From Blautia sp. MSJ-9 (GTDB lineage: Bacteria > Bacillota > Clostridia > Lachnospirales > Lachnospiraceae), in contig NZ_JAHLQG010000051.1 in assembly GCF_018919065.1 (NCBI RefSeq), forward strand, positions 1 through 43,260: 43,260 nucleotides of DNA, written 5' to 3'. Numbering within the stretch: position 1 is the first letter of the stretch; every line of letters begins with the position of its first letter. The position numbers and the translations under genes were made by a program. Positions 8,307 through 17,660 of this stretch are shown here, piece by piece. The notes under the pieces are model-generated. The model was not told where the DNA came from, searched no databases, and worked only from the letters and a program-made list of their open reading frames with translations.

Positions 8307-8975
8307 TTATATTGTGCCACCCAGAAGCATGGTATATGAATATTTTTTGCTGGTATTCTTGTAATTTATCTCTAAATAGTGCTGGCTATCCAGAGTAATG
8401 GTACTTCCACTCTTAATCTTTTTCCGTGCCCCGGTTCCATATTCGCAGAAATATAAACTATCTAATTTGTAACCCTTCTTAACAGCAATATTTATTTTTC
8501 CTTTTTTTGCAGTACCGAAAGAAGCAAAGTAGTGATTTCCCTTATCAAACTGTTTACTGTAATCTGTTTTTCCAAAAGTACATTTACTCAGTGGATTGGT
8601 ATAATTGAATACTGAAACTTTGGATTTAAAAGAATATTTTTTTCCATTTTTTCTCTGTACTGTAAATGATACTGTAGTTGTACCTTGTTTATTTCCTTTT
8701 ATAGCAATCGAGTGATCACCTCTGAACTGCACATTTTTTACCGTCGCTACACTTGTGTTGCTGGATTTTAAATTCAGGATCTTATCGGATTTCACTGAAT
8801 TCATTATTCCATATGTTCCCGTTCCATCTGTTCCATTTTCTCTCATAAGTGTTATCGACTTCGCAAATTTAAGAGTGCCGGCCGCCTGTGCTGTTGCTGG
8901 TGCTGCTGCAAGATCCGCTACAATAAATGCAAACGCCAGGAATAATGCAATAACCAGATTTTTGACTTTTTTCAT
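8307..8975 (-). CDS. Small secreted protein with Ig-like region, function unknown
   Basis: 222 residues from the ATG at 8975, chosen because AAGGAGG sits seven to eight bases upstream; the upstream TTG in the same frame overlaps that site. A signal peptide (MKKVKNLVIALF..., cleavage near AQAAG) is followed by a basic beta-rich segment. The phrase LKSSNTSVATVKN and later KGNKQGTTTVSFTV resemble bacterial Ig-like (Big_2) folds. The C-terminal part (about 130-222) has a Lys-rich segment and GYKLDSLYF. No catalytic motif or wall anchor is visible, so it is probably released or loosely attached. I do not recognise a named family. Confidence 0.8.
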   Translation of the reverse strand: MKKVKNLVIALFLAFAFIVADLAAAPATAQAAGTLKFAKSITLMRENGTDGTGTYGIMNSVKSDKILNLKSSNTSVATVKNVQFRGDHSIAIKGNKQGTTTVSFTVQRKNGKKYSFKSKVSVFNYTNPLSKCTFGKTDYSKQFDKGNHYFASFGTAKKGKINIAVKKGYKLDSLYFCEYGTGARKKIKSGSTITLDSQHYLEINYKNTSKKYSYTMLLGGTI

Positions 8976-9065
8976 ATCTACTTCCTCCTTAGACAAATGT
9001 TTTTCTTACTGCTTATTTTATTACTTTTCTTACCGACAAGCAACTTAAATTCCAGAAAATTCCAG

Positions 9066-9104
9066 CAAAAAGCCCTCAGTATTCGCACTACTGAGGGCTT
9101 TTGC
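9066..9104. terminator. Bidirectional terminator after the DUF5107 gene
   Basis: Perfect 14-bp stem AAAAGCCCTCAGTA / TACTGAGGGCTTTT with a 7-base loop. The minus-strand side carries TTTTT and lies about 85 bp beyond the stop at 9188. Confidence 0.85.
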
Positions 9105-9187
9105 CTTGCATTGAATTATATCGCTTCTTTGCCTACTTGCATTATAGTATATGTAATTTTTGAAATCAATATAGCAATTTATGAAAA

Positions 9188-12100
9188 TTACTGAATTCCT
9201 CTCAGATACAGTCTAGCTAGCAAATGGTGCGGGTCAAGCTGGAGGGTTTCTTCAAAGTGTTCTTTTGCTTTTTCCAGATTTCCGAGGCCGAGATTTCCGA
9301 GGCCCATCAGATAGCAGCAATGTGCTTTATTCTTTCTGGTGAAGTTTTCGTCGAAGATCAGAAGGTCTGGGTAGGATACTGCGAAGTAGTCCATCTTCAC
9401 TTCATCATAAATATGAGCTTCCCCATAACTGATCAGTTTATAGAATCTGGAATTTGCTGCAACCGGCTTACCCAGTTCTTTTAATGCAAGTCCCTGATAC
9501 ATGATCATATCTGCAGGCTGGTCATTATAGAACATCATTCCTGCCGGTTCATCGGTTCCAGTGGTTGCTTCAGCGAAAAGTTGCTGTGCTTTTTCTATAT
9601 TGCCAAGTGCTTTTTCTGTCAGTGCCAGATAATAATTGATGTTATTATCTTTGGAACCTTCCAGTTTTCCTTCGCCCAGATTCTCCGGATATACAAGGGC
9701 TTTCTCAAGGGTCTCTTTTGCCTGTGTCCAGTCTTCTTTTGCGATAGCTTTCTTAGCCATTTCTACAAGTGCACGGGTGTACTGAGTAGTTGCCTTGCCT
9801 TCTCCGCCTTCCCATGGATGGAACTTTCTTCCCATAAGAAGTTCATATGCTTTCTCATGATTTCCCATGTAATTCTGAAGCGTAATATATTCGATAAATA
9901 CATCATCACGTTTCACAAAGGTATCCGGATATTTCTCATAGAACTCCAGACGTTTCTCTACAGAATAGTCTAATTTCTTATATAACTGATCCAGTTCCAG
10001 GAATACTCTGCTGTCTGTAGTATCCAGTGCAAAAGCATGTTCCAGTACTTCTTTTGCTTTCTGCGGTTCCTGGCATTTATTATAATATACCAGGGAAAGG
10101 TTTCTGAATACGATCGGGAACTTGTCATCCAGTTTCGCGGATTTCTCCCATACTTCTTTTGCCTTGTCATACTGGCGTTTATCATACCATAAGTTACCTA
10201 TATAATAGTAAGCTTTCGGAAGTTCCGGCTGAAGTTTCATTGCCAGTTCCAGCGCTTTGATGTCTTCCAGACGATTCGGGAAGCAGCAATAGGAATCTGC
10301 TGCATCTGCCTTTGCAGTCATCTCTTTTGCTTCTACTTCTTTTCCAAGTTTATACAGACATTCTGCACGATAGTAGTAAAGCATCGGCCAATCTCTGTCA
10401 CAGATATTCAGCATTCCCAGTGCCTCTTCGTAGCATCCGCTTTCCATGTAGTCGACCGCTGCCTGGATAAAGTTCTGGTGGAAATTACGCATGCGTACTT
10501 TGAGTGCCTGTTTCATTTCTTCCTGTTTGTCTGCCTCTGCCAGAAGAATCTCTTCATATGCAGATACATAATCGAAGCAGTCAACTTTCTCATTCTCTTT
10601 AAGCCATGCTTTTGCTTCTTCTGTTCTTCCAAGCTTACGAAGGATTACTGCTTTTAAGCCTCTTGCTTTAATGTTATGGCTGTTTTTCACAAGTCCTTTT
10701 TCTACCAGCTCAAGGGCTAACGGATAGAATCCTTTACGTACTGCGATCGCTGCCAGGAAATAGAAGGACATTTCCTGCTGCTCATTGGACCAGGTTGCTT
10801 TGAAGAATGCGTCGTATGCTTCGTCATAACGTTCCTGATAGAACAGAGTCAGACCAAGGTCATAATATGCTTCACTGTTATATGGATTCGGGTTCTTCCA
10901 TGTCATTCTTTCCAGCGCTTTGCGGAAATATTTCTCGCTTTCTTCCAGCAGACCGCGGCGGAACAGAAGCATACCATAAGCAGTGTTCAAACGGATATCG
11001 CCTTCATCACGTTTCAGACCTTCCAGATAATAATCATCCGGCAGATAGGTTGCATGACGGTACTGCTCGATGTGAAGTCCTGTCAGATACAGTTCTTCGC
11101 AGGTCTGGATCTCCTTCGGATCTTTTGCTGCTTTTGCAGGCTCAGGAATCTTTGCGATCTTCTCTTCCAGTGGAGTAAATTCTACAAGTTCTCTGCCTTC
11201 TGCATTGAATACACGAACCGTAATGTCTGTCTTATTCTCTACAGGAAGGCTGACTTTCTTCTCATATACGGCTACAGGAGAAATATCTGCGATTTCTTCG
11301 AATACCACTTCCCCCTTCTTCTCCAGAACTACTTTTGCATTCTTTTCCACTCCTGTTGTATAAACGCAAAGGGATACTTCGCCGTCGTTAATCTCCATAT
11401 TTACCATGGCATCAATGCTGGCATTCTTTACATAACCAACTTTCTTGTATGGCATAAAATACTGCTTGAATGTTTTTTCCTCAAAAGGTTTCAGCCATGT
11501 GAAGTCAGGCTGGTTGTCTGTGTAGACACCTGTCATCAGCTCGATGTATGGGCCGTCTTCATCTGTAAGGTTTCTATCCCAAGCTTTTCCGAAATCTCCG
11601 CATCCCCATGTCCACTGTTTCTTACCAGGGGAAATATGATGATCTGCTACATGAAGGATTCCTGCTTCCTCTCTGTAATCGTATCCACCTACAAAGTCAA
11701 AGTCAGATTTCTCTGCCATATAAGAGGTCGGAACCGGAATGTTTTTGTAGCGGGAAATGTCCACACCTGCGCTGTAATCATGTTTATAATATACACCTGT
11801 AGCAATAGGGAATTTGGATACATCACGTTTTCCATGGTCCATAACTGCATGTACATCCGGTGGGAAAACAGACTGTGTATAGTCGTTTACAGGTACTGCC
11901 GGGTTTGCCCACCACAGGAAAGTCTGTGCCATTGGTGTACGGTTGTAGAGCTGTCCGCGGATCTCGATATATGCTTTGTCCGGATACAGAGTGAAGCTTG
12001 CAATTCCTTTTGTTCCGTACATCTGGTCTACATCATTGACCATAACAGTCTTGCTGCCGTCTTCATGTTCGGTAACTGTGTAGTCTACAGGCTGATAAGT

Positions 12101-12478
12101 AGTCGGACGATGGTGCTGTGGCCAGTTAAATTCAATACCGCCGGAAATCCACGGTCCGGTCAGGCCTACCAGAGCAGGTTTGATCACATGATTATAATAT
12201 ACGAAATCATATCCATTTGTTTTGTCATATGCACGCTGGATTCTGCCGCCAAGTTCCGGGAGAACCATTACTTTGATGTACTGGTTTTCCAGATATACTG
12301 CTTTCCATGCTTTGTCCTTCTTGACATCTTCGATTTTCTCAATTACAGGATACGGATACACTCTTCCTGAACTTCCCTGATATACACGCTTCTCAGAGAA
12401 AATCGGATTCTTTTCTGCTGCACCAATCTCATAGGTTGGAATAATGACTTCTTCTTCCCAGATTTTTACTTCTTCCAT
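9188..12478 (-). CDS. DUF5107 domain protein with long TPR array, sugar-locus protein of unknown activity
   Basis: 1,096 residues; ATG preceded by GGGAGG at eight bases. No signal peptide, so cytoplasmic. Residues about 1-370 match the DUF5107 type, a beta-sandwich region related in fold to aldose mutarotases and glycosidase N-domains. It contains LPELGGRIQRAYDKTNGYDF, GPWISGGIEFNWPQHHRPT and WGCGDFGKAWDRNL. After a beta linker to about 440 comes an all-helical array of tetratricopeptide repeats to the end (for example GDIRLNTAYGMLLFRRGLLE, PELPKAYYYIGNLWYDKRQY). Divergent AraC regulator, shared operator with the transporter operon, and a mutarotase downstream point to sugar or glycoside processing. 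Catalytic activity is not established here. Confidence 0.85.
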   Translation of the reverse strand: MEEVKIWEEEVIIPTYEIGAAEKNPIFSEKRVYQGSSGRVYPYPVIEKIEDVKKDKAWKAVYLENQYIKVMVLPELGGRIQRAYDKTNGYDFVYYNHVIKPALVGLTGPWISGGIEFNWPQHHRPTTYQPVDYTVTEHEDGSKTVMVNDVDQMYGTKGIASFTLYPDKAYIEIRGQLYNRTPMAQTFLWWANPAVPVNDYTQSVFPPDVHAVMDHGKRDVSKFPIATGVYYKHDYSAGVDISRYKNIPVPTSYMAEKSDFDFVGGYDYREEAGILHVADHHISPGKKQWTWGCGDFGKAWDRNLTDEDGPYIELMTGVYTDNQPDFTWLKPFEEKTFKQYFMPYKKVGYVKNASIDAMVNMEINDGEVSLCVYTTGVEKNAKVVLEKKGEVVFEEIADISPVAVYEKKVSLPVENKTDITVRVFNAEGRELVEFTPLEEKIAKIPEPAKAAKDPKEIQTCEELYLTGLHIEQYRHATYLPDDYYLEGLKRDEGDIRLNTAYGMLLFRRGLLEESEKYFRKALERMTWKNPNPYNSEAYYDLGLTLFYQERYDEAYDAFFKATWSNEQQEMSFYFLAAIAVRKGFYPLALELVEKGLVKNSHNIKARGLKAVILRKLGRTEEAKAWLKENEKVDCFDYVSAYEEILLAEADKQEEMKQALKVRMRNFHQNFIQAAVDYMESGCYEEALGMLNICDRDWPMLYYYRAECLYKLGKEVEAKEMTAKADAADSYCCFPNRLEDIKALELAMKLQPELPKAYYYIGNLWYDKRQYDKAKEVWEKSAKLDDKFPIVFRNLSLVYYNKCQEPQKAKEVLEHAFALDTTDSRVFLELDQLYKKLDYSVEKRLEFYEKYPDTFVKRDDVFIEYITLQNYMGNHEKAYELLMGRKFHPWEGGEGKATTQYTRALVEMAKKAIAKEDWTQAKETLEKALVYPENLGEGKLEGSKDNNINYYLALTEKALGNIEKAQQLFAEATTGTDEPAGMMFYNDQPADMIMYQGLALKELGKPVAANSRFYKLISYGEAHIYDEVKMDYFAVSYPDLLIFDENFTRKNKAHCCYLMGLGNLGLGNLEKAKEHFEETLQLDPHHLLARLYLRGIQ

Positions 12479-12628
12479 GTTACTTGCCTCCCAATTATAT
12501 GTTACATTTTATTGTTCCTTTATGAGCGTTGAACATATTGAGCACCCGCTCTTCCGTTATATTTTTATTGTCCTTCGCAACATAAAATGTTTTTTTATTG
12601 CTTTTCCATATTTTTTATGATAGCTTAA

Positions 12629-12691
12629 TTATATACGGTACTTATTGAATATTCATTACTGTAACTTGCTTATGAGTTTAAAAAAATTGCT
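12629..12691 (-). promoter_or_regulatory. DUF5107-gene promoter and AraC-type tandem operator
   Basis: The -10 TATAAT (about 12634-12629, minus strand) has a weak -35 (ATGAAT). Plus-strand TTGCT repeats lie at about 12666 and 12687, 21 bp apart, with the conserved interior GAGTTTAAAAAAA. The repeat nearest the promoter is about 31 bp from the -10 edge, as at the transporter promoter. The same repeats overlap the start of the araC-like leader, suggesting autoregulation. Confidence 0.7.
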
Positions 12692-12706
12692 ATAAGGAGA
12701 TTCATT

Positions 12707-13576
12707 ATGAGAACAAAAGAAAACCTGGTTAATCCGGCTTCTGATTACTATCTTTATCAACCGAGTACGATTGCTTCCAGACTTTATCTTTATCCGAAAG
12801 AAATCGGATATTTTTACTATGAACCTGGTTACTGGCGTTCCAGGATTCAGTACAATAGTTTTCTTTTAATGTATATTGCAAAGGGAACCTGCCAGGTTCT
12901 TCTGCCAAATCAACAGTTACAGAACGCTGCTGCGGGACAGGTTGTGCTGATCGACTGTTATGTTCCCCATGAGTATGGATTTGACAGCAATTCCGAAGTT
13001 GCCTGGATCCATTTCGATGGTCCGCTTGCAAGAGATTTCTATGATCTAATCTTTGCAAGTCATGGAAATATCATTTCTCCGTCCAATCCATTTCCAATCA
13101 CTAATGGTCTGGATCAAATGCTGCATGTTTTCCGCAACTCAAAACCTCTGAAAGAGGGCGAGGCTTCAGAAATGATCACGCAGATGCTGAACACTCTTTT
13201 GTATACACGGGCATATTCCGGCAATACAACTTCTCATTTCAAAGTGGTGGAGAAATCCCGTGCCTATATTAATGAGCATTTCAGTGAACCTCTGACTCTC
13301 GATCAGCTTGCAAAGAATGCCAATATGAGTCCTTTTCATTTTTCCCGTGTGTTCACTGCCCAGACTGGATTTACCCCGCATCAGTATCTGATTGCTACAA
13401 GGATCAACTCTGCCAAGTTCCTTCTGAAATTGCCGGATGTTCCGGTTAAGGAGATTGCCTTCGGTTCCGGGTTTAACAGTGAGAGCAGCTTCTGCTCTAC
13501 TTTCCGCAAGTGGGAAAATATGACGCCAAGTGAATACAGGGAGCGTATGATCCGTTCTTCTGAGGATTCTGAGTAA
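12707..13576 (+). CDS. AraC-family transcriptional regulator of the sugar locus
   Basis: 289 residues; ATG preceded by AAGGAG. The N-terminal cupin-like sensor (about 20-165; FLLMYIAKGTCQVLLPNQQL, VLIDCYVPHEYGF) should bind a sugar. The C-terminal 100 residues hold two helix-turn-helix motifs (LDQLAKNANMSPFHFSRVF and VKEIAFGSGFNSESSFCSTF) ending in the usual TPSEYRE. It is divergent from the DUF5107 gene. Paired TTGCT sites 21 bp apart at this promoter and at the transporter promoter fit binding by one AraC dimer to two tandem half-sites. Confidence 0.92.
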   Translation: MRTKENLVNPASDYYLYQPSTIASRLYLYPKEIGYFYYEPGYWRSRIQYNSFLLMYIAKGTCQVLLPNQQLQNAAAGQVVLIDCYVPHEYGFDSNSEVAWIHFDGPLARDFYDLIFASHGNIISPSNPFPITNGLDQMLHVFRNSKPLKEGEASEMITQMLNTLLYTRAYSGNTTSHFKVVEKSRAYINEHFSEPLTLDQLAKNANMSPFHFSRVFTAQTGFTPHQYLIATRINSAKFLLKLPDVPVKEIAFGSGFNSESSFCSTFRKWENMTPSEYRERMIRSSEDSE

Positions 13577-13634
13577 AATATTTCTACAAAAAACATTGTT
13601 ATTTATAAGTCTGCCTTGTCGCATACTTCCTGCA

Positions 13635-13686
13635 CAAAAAATAAGAATCGGAAACTGCCTGCACAATTTCTGATTCTTATTTTTAT
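13635..13686. terminator. Bidirectional terminator between araC-like gene and the sugar-binding protein
   Basis: AATAAGAATCGGAAA / TTTCTGATTCTTATT stem with T-runs on both strands, between convergent stops at 13576 and 13732. Confidence 0.85.
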
Positions 13687-13731
13687 ATCATTTTTTGACT
13701 ATTTTATATTTTCCTGTCTTCCAGTCAAATC

Positions 13732-14730
13732 CTAGTTTGCAGCGTCACCCATAACGTCTTTGTAGTTGTCTGGTGTAACGATCTCAGCATCTACTGCTGT
13801 TTCCATATCAACATCTTCGCCATTGATCAGTTTCATAAGAACATCTACAGAGCCTTCACCAACAGACTGAGAAGAGAAGTAAGCTGCTGCTTTCATGCAT
13901 GTTCCGTCAGCACCTTTGTCATTCCACTCATCTTTTGCCATGTAAGCGCCAAGACCTACTACGCATGCGTTTGCATCCAGACCAGCTGTTTCAAGGGCAC
14001 GGCATGCACCGATTGTTCCTTCTTCGTTAGCGCCCATTACCATCCAGGTTGTGATCTGTGGGTTTGCTGTAAATACTGCTGCAGCTGCTGTGTTTCCTTT
14101 ATCTGTAGTTCCATCATAGTCTGCATAGAAAATATTGTCTTCTTTGAAATCTGCGCAGTCTTCTTTGAATTTATCATATTCACCTTCTGCACGAGGTACG
14201 CAGCTGGATACAGTGTCCATAGTCATGATCAGAAGACCTACATCATCTTTTCCGATAAGGTCATTATCTTTTGCATAATTTGCCATCCACTCGCCGTTTG
14301 TCTGGCCGATTACATATGCATTGATTCCTACCCATGGAGCCAGTTTCTCACCAGCATCATCCTGAAGTGCATCATCACACGCAACAATCGGGATTCCTGC
14401 ATCTTTTGCTTTGTCAACAGCTGCCTGAGACAGTGTCTGGTCAGGTGTACAGGTGATGATACCGCTTGCATTATTTGCAACAGCATTGTCGATTGCTTTT
14501 AAATATTCTTCCGGGCTCATCTTTGCATCTACATAAATGAACTCTCCGCCAGCATCTTCAACAGCTTTCTTTGCTGCGTCACCTTCATCGATAAACCAAG
14601 TCTGGTCACCGGCTTTGTAAATACCATATACTACCAGTTTGTCATCTGCTGCACTTGCAGATACTGCCGGAACTACCATTGCGGATACCATTGCTGCTGC
14701 CAGAACTACGCTCATCACTTTTTTCTTCAT
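13732..14730 (-). CDS. AraF-like sugar-binding protein of ABC transporter
   Basis: 332 residues with a signal peptide (MKKKVMSVVLAAAMVSAMV, then SASAADD). The mature part aligns by eye with the L-arabinose-binding AraF type: TWFIDEGDAAKKA, SGIITCTPDQTLSQA, NPQITTWMVMGANEEGTIGA and EIVTPDNYKDVMG. It should capture a pentose or related sugar outside the cell and deliver it to the permease. It is last in the order ATPase, permease, binding protein, with an 80-bp gap that may allow extra mRNA stability or an internal start. Odd point: the signal peptide has no cysteine, so no lipobox, unusual for a Gram-positive binding protein. Ligand identity is inferred. Confidence 0.88.
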   Translation of the reverse strand: MKKKVMSVVLAAAMVSAMVVPAVSASAADDKLVVYGIYKAGDQTWFIDEGDAAKKAVEDAGGEFIYVDAKMSPEEYLKAIDNAVANNASGIITCTPDQTLSQAAVDKAKDAGIPIVACDDALQDDAGEKLAPWVGINAYVIGQTNGEWMANYAKDNDLIGKDDVGLLIMTMDTVSSCVPRAEGEYDKFKEDCADFKEDNIFYADYDGTTDKGNTAAAAVFTANPQITTWMVMGANEEGTIGACRALETAGLDANACVVGLGAYMAKDEWNDKGADGTCMKAAAYFSSQSVGEGSVDVLMKLINGEDVDMETAVDAEIVTPDNYKDVMGDAAN

Positions 14731-14809
14731 TGTTTCTTCCTCCTTAGAATTTGAATTATATATGTTTTGCTATATTCAGTCACACACCCCTGTGTGAAAG
14801 TTTCATAAA

Positions 14810-15817
14810 TTATTTGATGTTTTTCATGCTTGCTTCGAGAAGTTCTTTCTCACGTCTTTCCTTACGGATAAAGTCAGATGTCAGAGCGAAGAGAAGAAGT
14901 GCACCTCTTGCTACATACTGCCAGAATGTAGATACATTTACCATGATCAGACCTGTGTTAAATGCCTGGATCAGGATAACACCAAGGATTGTACCAAACA
15001 TATCACCTACACCACCGGCAAAGTAAACACCGCCGAGGATAACTGCTGTGATGGCATCAAACTCAAGGTTGACGTTAGCTGCCGGCTGTCCGGAGTTCAT
15101 ACGTGAGGAGAATACGATTCCACCTACTGCTGTCAAAGCTCCAATGATAACGAAGCAGCTTGTAATGATTCTCTTAGGGTTCAGGCCTGCAAGTCTTGCA
15201 GCTTCCTGGCTTCCGCCGATTGCATATACACTACGTCCGAATTTTGTTTTGGAAAGGATAAATCCAAAGATTACAAATGCAAGGATCATTAACCATACAG
15301 ATACTGGAATTGTCAGGAATCTTGCTTTTCCGATTGCCAGGTAAGTTTTGTTGCTGATAGAAATTGGTTTACCATCGCAGATGATATAGGCAAATCCACG
15401 CATAATGTTCTGTGTTACCAGTGTTGCGATAAACGCTTCCAGTTTAATCTTGTTGACCATCCATGCATTAAAGAAACCTGTTGCAATACCTGCCAGTAAA
15501 ACAACTGCAACTGTCAGGATAAACGGAACATTCTTGGAAAGTAACAGCGCTGCAAGTGTTCCGCAGAAAGCTGCCAGAGAACCAGGTGACAGGTCGTTCT
15601 GTCCGGCGATGATCAGGTATGTATGTCCGACTGCTACCAGACCAACCAGTGAAGCGGCAACCATCAGGTTAACCATGTTCGCCCAAGTCAGAAAGTTCTT
15701 ATTCAAAAATGTAAATAATGCAAATACAATGATGATCGCTACGATCAGGATCAGCTTGTCTCCGCCGATCTTATTTAAAATACCATTTTTTTCTTTTTTA
15801 GTTTCAATATTACTCAT
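14810..15817 (-). CDS. Sugar ABC transporter permease (AraH/RbsC type)
   Basis: 335 residues with about ten hydrophobic segments typical of branched-chain-permease-like sugar permeases: LILIVAIIIVFALF at the N-terminus, GHTYLIIAGQNDLSPGS, AIGGSQEAARLAGLNPKR and AITAVILGGVYFAGGVGDMFG. Its ATG overlaps the end of the ATPase gene by eight bases (ATGAGTAA), so the two are translationally coupled. It would form the membrane pore with the dual-domain ATPase and the AraF-like binding protein. Confidence 0.92.
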   Translation of the reverse strand: MSNIETKKEKNGILNKIGGDKLILIVAIIIVFALFTFLNKNFLTWANMVNLMVAASLVGLVAVGHTYLIIAGQNDLSPGSLAAFCGTLAALLLSKNVPFILTVAVVLLAGIATGFFNAWMVNKIKLEAFIATLVTQNIMRGFAYIICDGKPISISNKTYLAIGKARFLTIPVSVWLMILAFVIFGFILSKTKFGRSVYAIGGSQEAARLAGLNPKRIITSCFVIIGALTAVGGIVFSSRMNSGQPAANVNLEFDAITAVILGGVYFAGGVGDMFGTILGVILIQAFNTGLIMVNVSTFWQYVARGALLLFALTSDFIRKERREKELLEASMKNIK

Positions 15818-17318
15818 TTGCTTCCTCCCCCATCATTCCCAGGCTTAACAGTCTGTCTTCGGTCGCTTCTTCACGCATTACTTCACCGGAAATACGTAAG
15901 GATTTCATAACGATGATTCTGTCTGAAAGTCCGATAACTTCCGGCATTTCTGAAGAAATAAGGATTACGCCAAGTCCCTGTTTGGCGAATTTACAAATCA
16001 TATTGTAGAATTCGGATTTCGCACCTACGTCAATACCTTTGGTAGGCTCATCCAAGATCAGGACTTTCGGATTTGTTGCAATTCCTCTGGCTACGATGCA
16101 TTTCTGCTGGTTACCACCAGAAAGCTCTACGATTTTCTTGTCCGGAGATGGTGTTTTTACTTTAAATTCACGGATTCCCCAGTCAGCTTCCTCAGCTTCT
16201 TTCTTCTTATCGATCACACCAAGTTTATTTGAGTTCTTATCCATCAGTGCGATGTTGATATTTCCTGCAATACTCAGGTTACTGAGAATTCCCTGAAGCT
16301 TACGATCCTCAGGTACCAGTACGATACCATTATCCATAGCTTCTTTTGGTGAGCGGTTGACAATCTTCTTACCTTCCAGATAAACCTCTCCTGTTTTCAT
16401 CTTGTCCGCACCGATGATTGCTCTCATCAGTTCTGTTCTTCCTGCTCCTACCAGACCGGAGAAACCAAGAACTTCGCCTTTATGAAGAACAAATGAGTTC
16501 TCTTTGACATAATCAGAAGATACACCTTTGACTTCCAGAAGGACATCTCCGATTTTGTCGTTTCTGTCCAGGTTCTTAAAGATATCTCCCAGATCACGAC
16601 CAACCATCATTCTGATCAGCTGCTGTTCCGGAACTTCTTTTGTAATGACTGTGTCTACGTAATGTCCATCTTTAAAGATTGCAACTTTATCTGCGATCTG
16701 CTGAATTTCTTTCATACGATGAGATACGTAAATGATGATCTTGCCCTGTGCTTTCAGCTTTGCAATGATCTCAAAAAGACTGTCGATCTCTGCGTCACTT
16801 AAACTGGCTGTCGGTTCATCAAAGCATATAACCTTGAGGTTCTCACGGCTATAGGCTTTCATGATCTCGACCATCTGCTGATATGCAATACTTAAATCTT
16901 TAACTTTGGTAGTCGGTGAGATTGGAAGACCGAAATCATCTATGATCTTCTGTGCCATCTGGTTTGCTTTTGCCTTATCAATAATTCCGAACTTCTTTGA
17001 AGGCATACGTCCCAGATAGATGTTCTCTGCAACACTCAGTTCCAGCAGAATCTGACGTTCCTGATATATTACACTGATTCCTTCCTGAATTGCTTCATGA
17101 GGGGAACTGAAATGTTTCTGAACACCATCCAGAAGGTATTCACCTTTGGTTGGTTGATAATCTCCATTGAGAACTTTCAGCAATGTGGATTTTCCGGCAC
17201 CGTTCTCGCCAAGGAACGCAAGTACCTCTCCGCCATATGCTTTGAAACATATATTATCCAGCGCTTTTACACCAGGGAAATACTTAGAGATATTTTTAAA
17301 CTCGAGTACACTGCTCAT
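15810..17318 (-). CDS. Sugar ABC transporter ATPase with two nucleotide-binding domains (AraG/RbsA type)
   Basis: 502 residues. First domain: Walker A GENGAGKST near residue 37, signature-like LSIAYQQMVEI and Walker B VICFDEPTAS. Second domain: degenerate Walker A GLVGAGRTE, consensus signature LSGGNQQK and Walker B VLILDEPTKG. This asymmetric two-domain layout is standard for CUT2 sugar importers. It is first gene of the transporter operon; RBS AGGAGGG upstream. Energises uptake by the following permease and binding protein. Confidence 0.94.
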   Translation of the reverse strand: MSSVLEFKNISKYFPGVKALDNICFKAYGGEVLAFLGENGAGKSTLLKVLNGDYQPTKGEYLLDGVQKHFSSPHEAIQEGISVIYQERQILLELSVAENIYLGRMPSKKFGIIDKAKANQMAQKIIDDFGLPISPTTKVKDLSIAYQQMVEIMKAYSRENLKVICFDEPTASLSDAEIDSLFEIIAKLKAQGKIIIYVSHRMKEIQQIADKVAIFKDGHYVDTVITKEVPEQQLIRMMVGRDLGDIFKNLDRNDKIGDVLLEVKGVSSDYVKENSFVLHKGEVLGFSGLVGAGRTELMRAIIGADKMKTGEVYLEGKKIVNRSPKEAMDNGIVLVPEDRKLQGILSNLSIAGNINIALMDKNSNKLGVIDKKKEAEEADWGIREFKVKTPSPDKKIVELSGGNQQKCIVARGIATNPKVLILDEPTKGIDVGAKSEFYNMICKFAKQGLGVILISSEMPEVIGLSDRIIVMKSLRISGEVMREEATEDRLLSLGMMGEEANE

Positions 17319-17351
17319 GTGCTTTCCCTCCTCTTTTCTTATCTGAGTCTT

Positions 17352-17415
17352 ATTATAGGCTTACAACCCCTCTATTGCATTACTTGAAATTGCTATGGAG
17401 TTTTAAAAAATTGCT
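17352..17415 (-). promoter_or_regulatory. Transporter-operon promoter with AraC-type tandem operator
   Basis: Perfect -10 TATAAT (17357-17352, minus strand) with a weak -35 (TGCAAT). Upstream, plus-strand TTGCT at 17390-17394 and 17411-17415 are 21 bp apart and enclose GGAGTTTTAAAAAA. GAGTTTWAAAAAATTGCT is shared with the DUF5107/araC region in 17 fixed positions plus one A/T change. Spacing to the -10 (32 bp) matches the DUF5107 promoter. Activation of a weak-35 promoter by the AraC protein is inferred. Confidence 0.75.
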
Positions 17416-17586
17416 GTTTTTGTGTAGATTGTCTATTATTTCACGAATTTGTTTTTGTTTTTATGCAGTTTTTACATTTTATTCTTTCTCTTTTTGTGCA
17501 TTTCTATTTTTCAGATTTCTATTTCTTTATCTGTTTCCGTCATTTTTATTTACTATTTTTCATTTTTCCTTGAAAAATCGCTGTTT
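17416..17586. other. T-rich plus-strand spacer without a gene
   Basis: About 170 bp very rich in T on the plus strand lie between the operator and the epimerase promoter. No hairpin, coding frame or known motif stands out. It may be intrinsically curved or an upstream A-tract element. Confidence 0.5.
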
Positions 17587-17616
17587 TTACGTTACATTAA
17601 GATTAGTTAATATAAT
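17587..17616 (+). promoter_or_regulatory. Promoter of the aldose epimerase gene
   Basis: TTACGT (17587-17592), 18-bp spacer, TATAAT (17611-17616). Start codon at 17661 with GTGAGG upstream. It has its own promoter rather than sharing the AraC-controlled one. Confidence 0.6.
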
Positions 17617-17660
17617 AGAACGCACGAAATAAATCATAACATGAAAGTGAGGACAATTCT

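Noticed and set aside
11054..12370. A 438-codon open frame on the plus strand inside the DUF5107 gene
   Set aside because: It is the complement of a clear long gene, has an implausible Cys/Phe/Ile-rich composition and no ribosome site.
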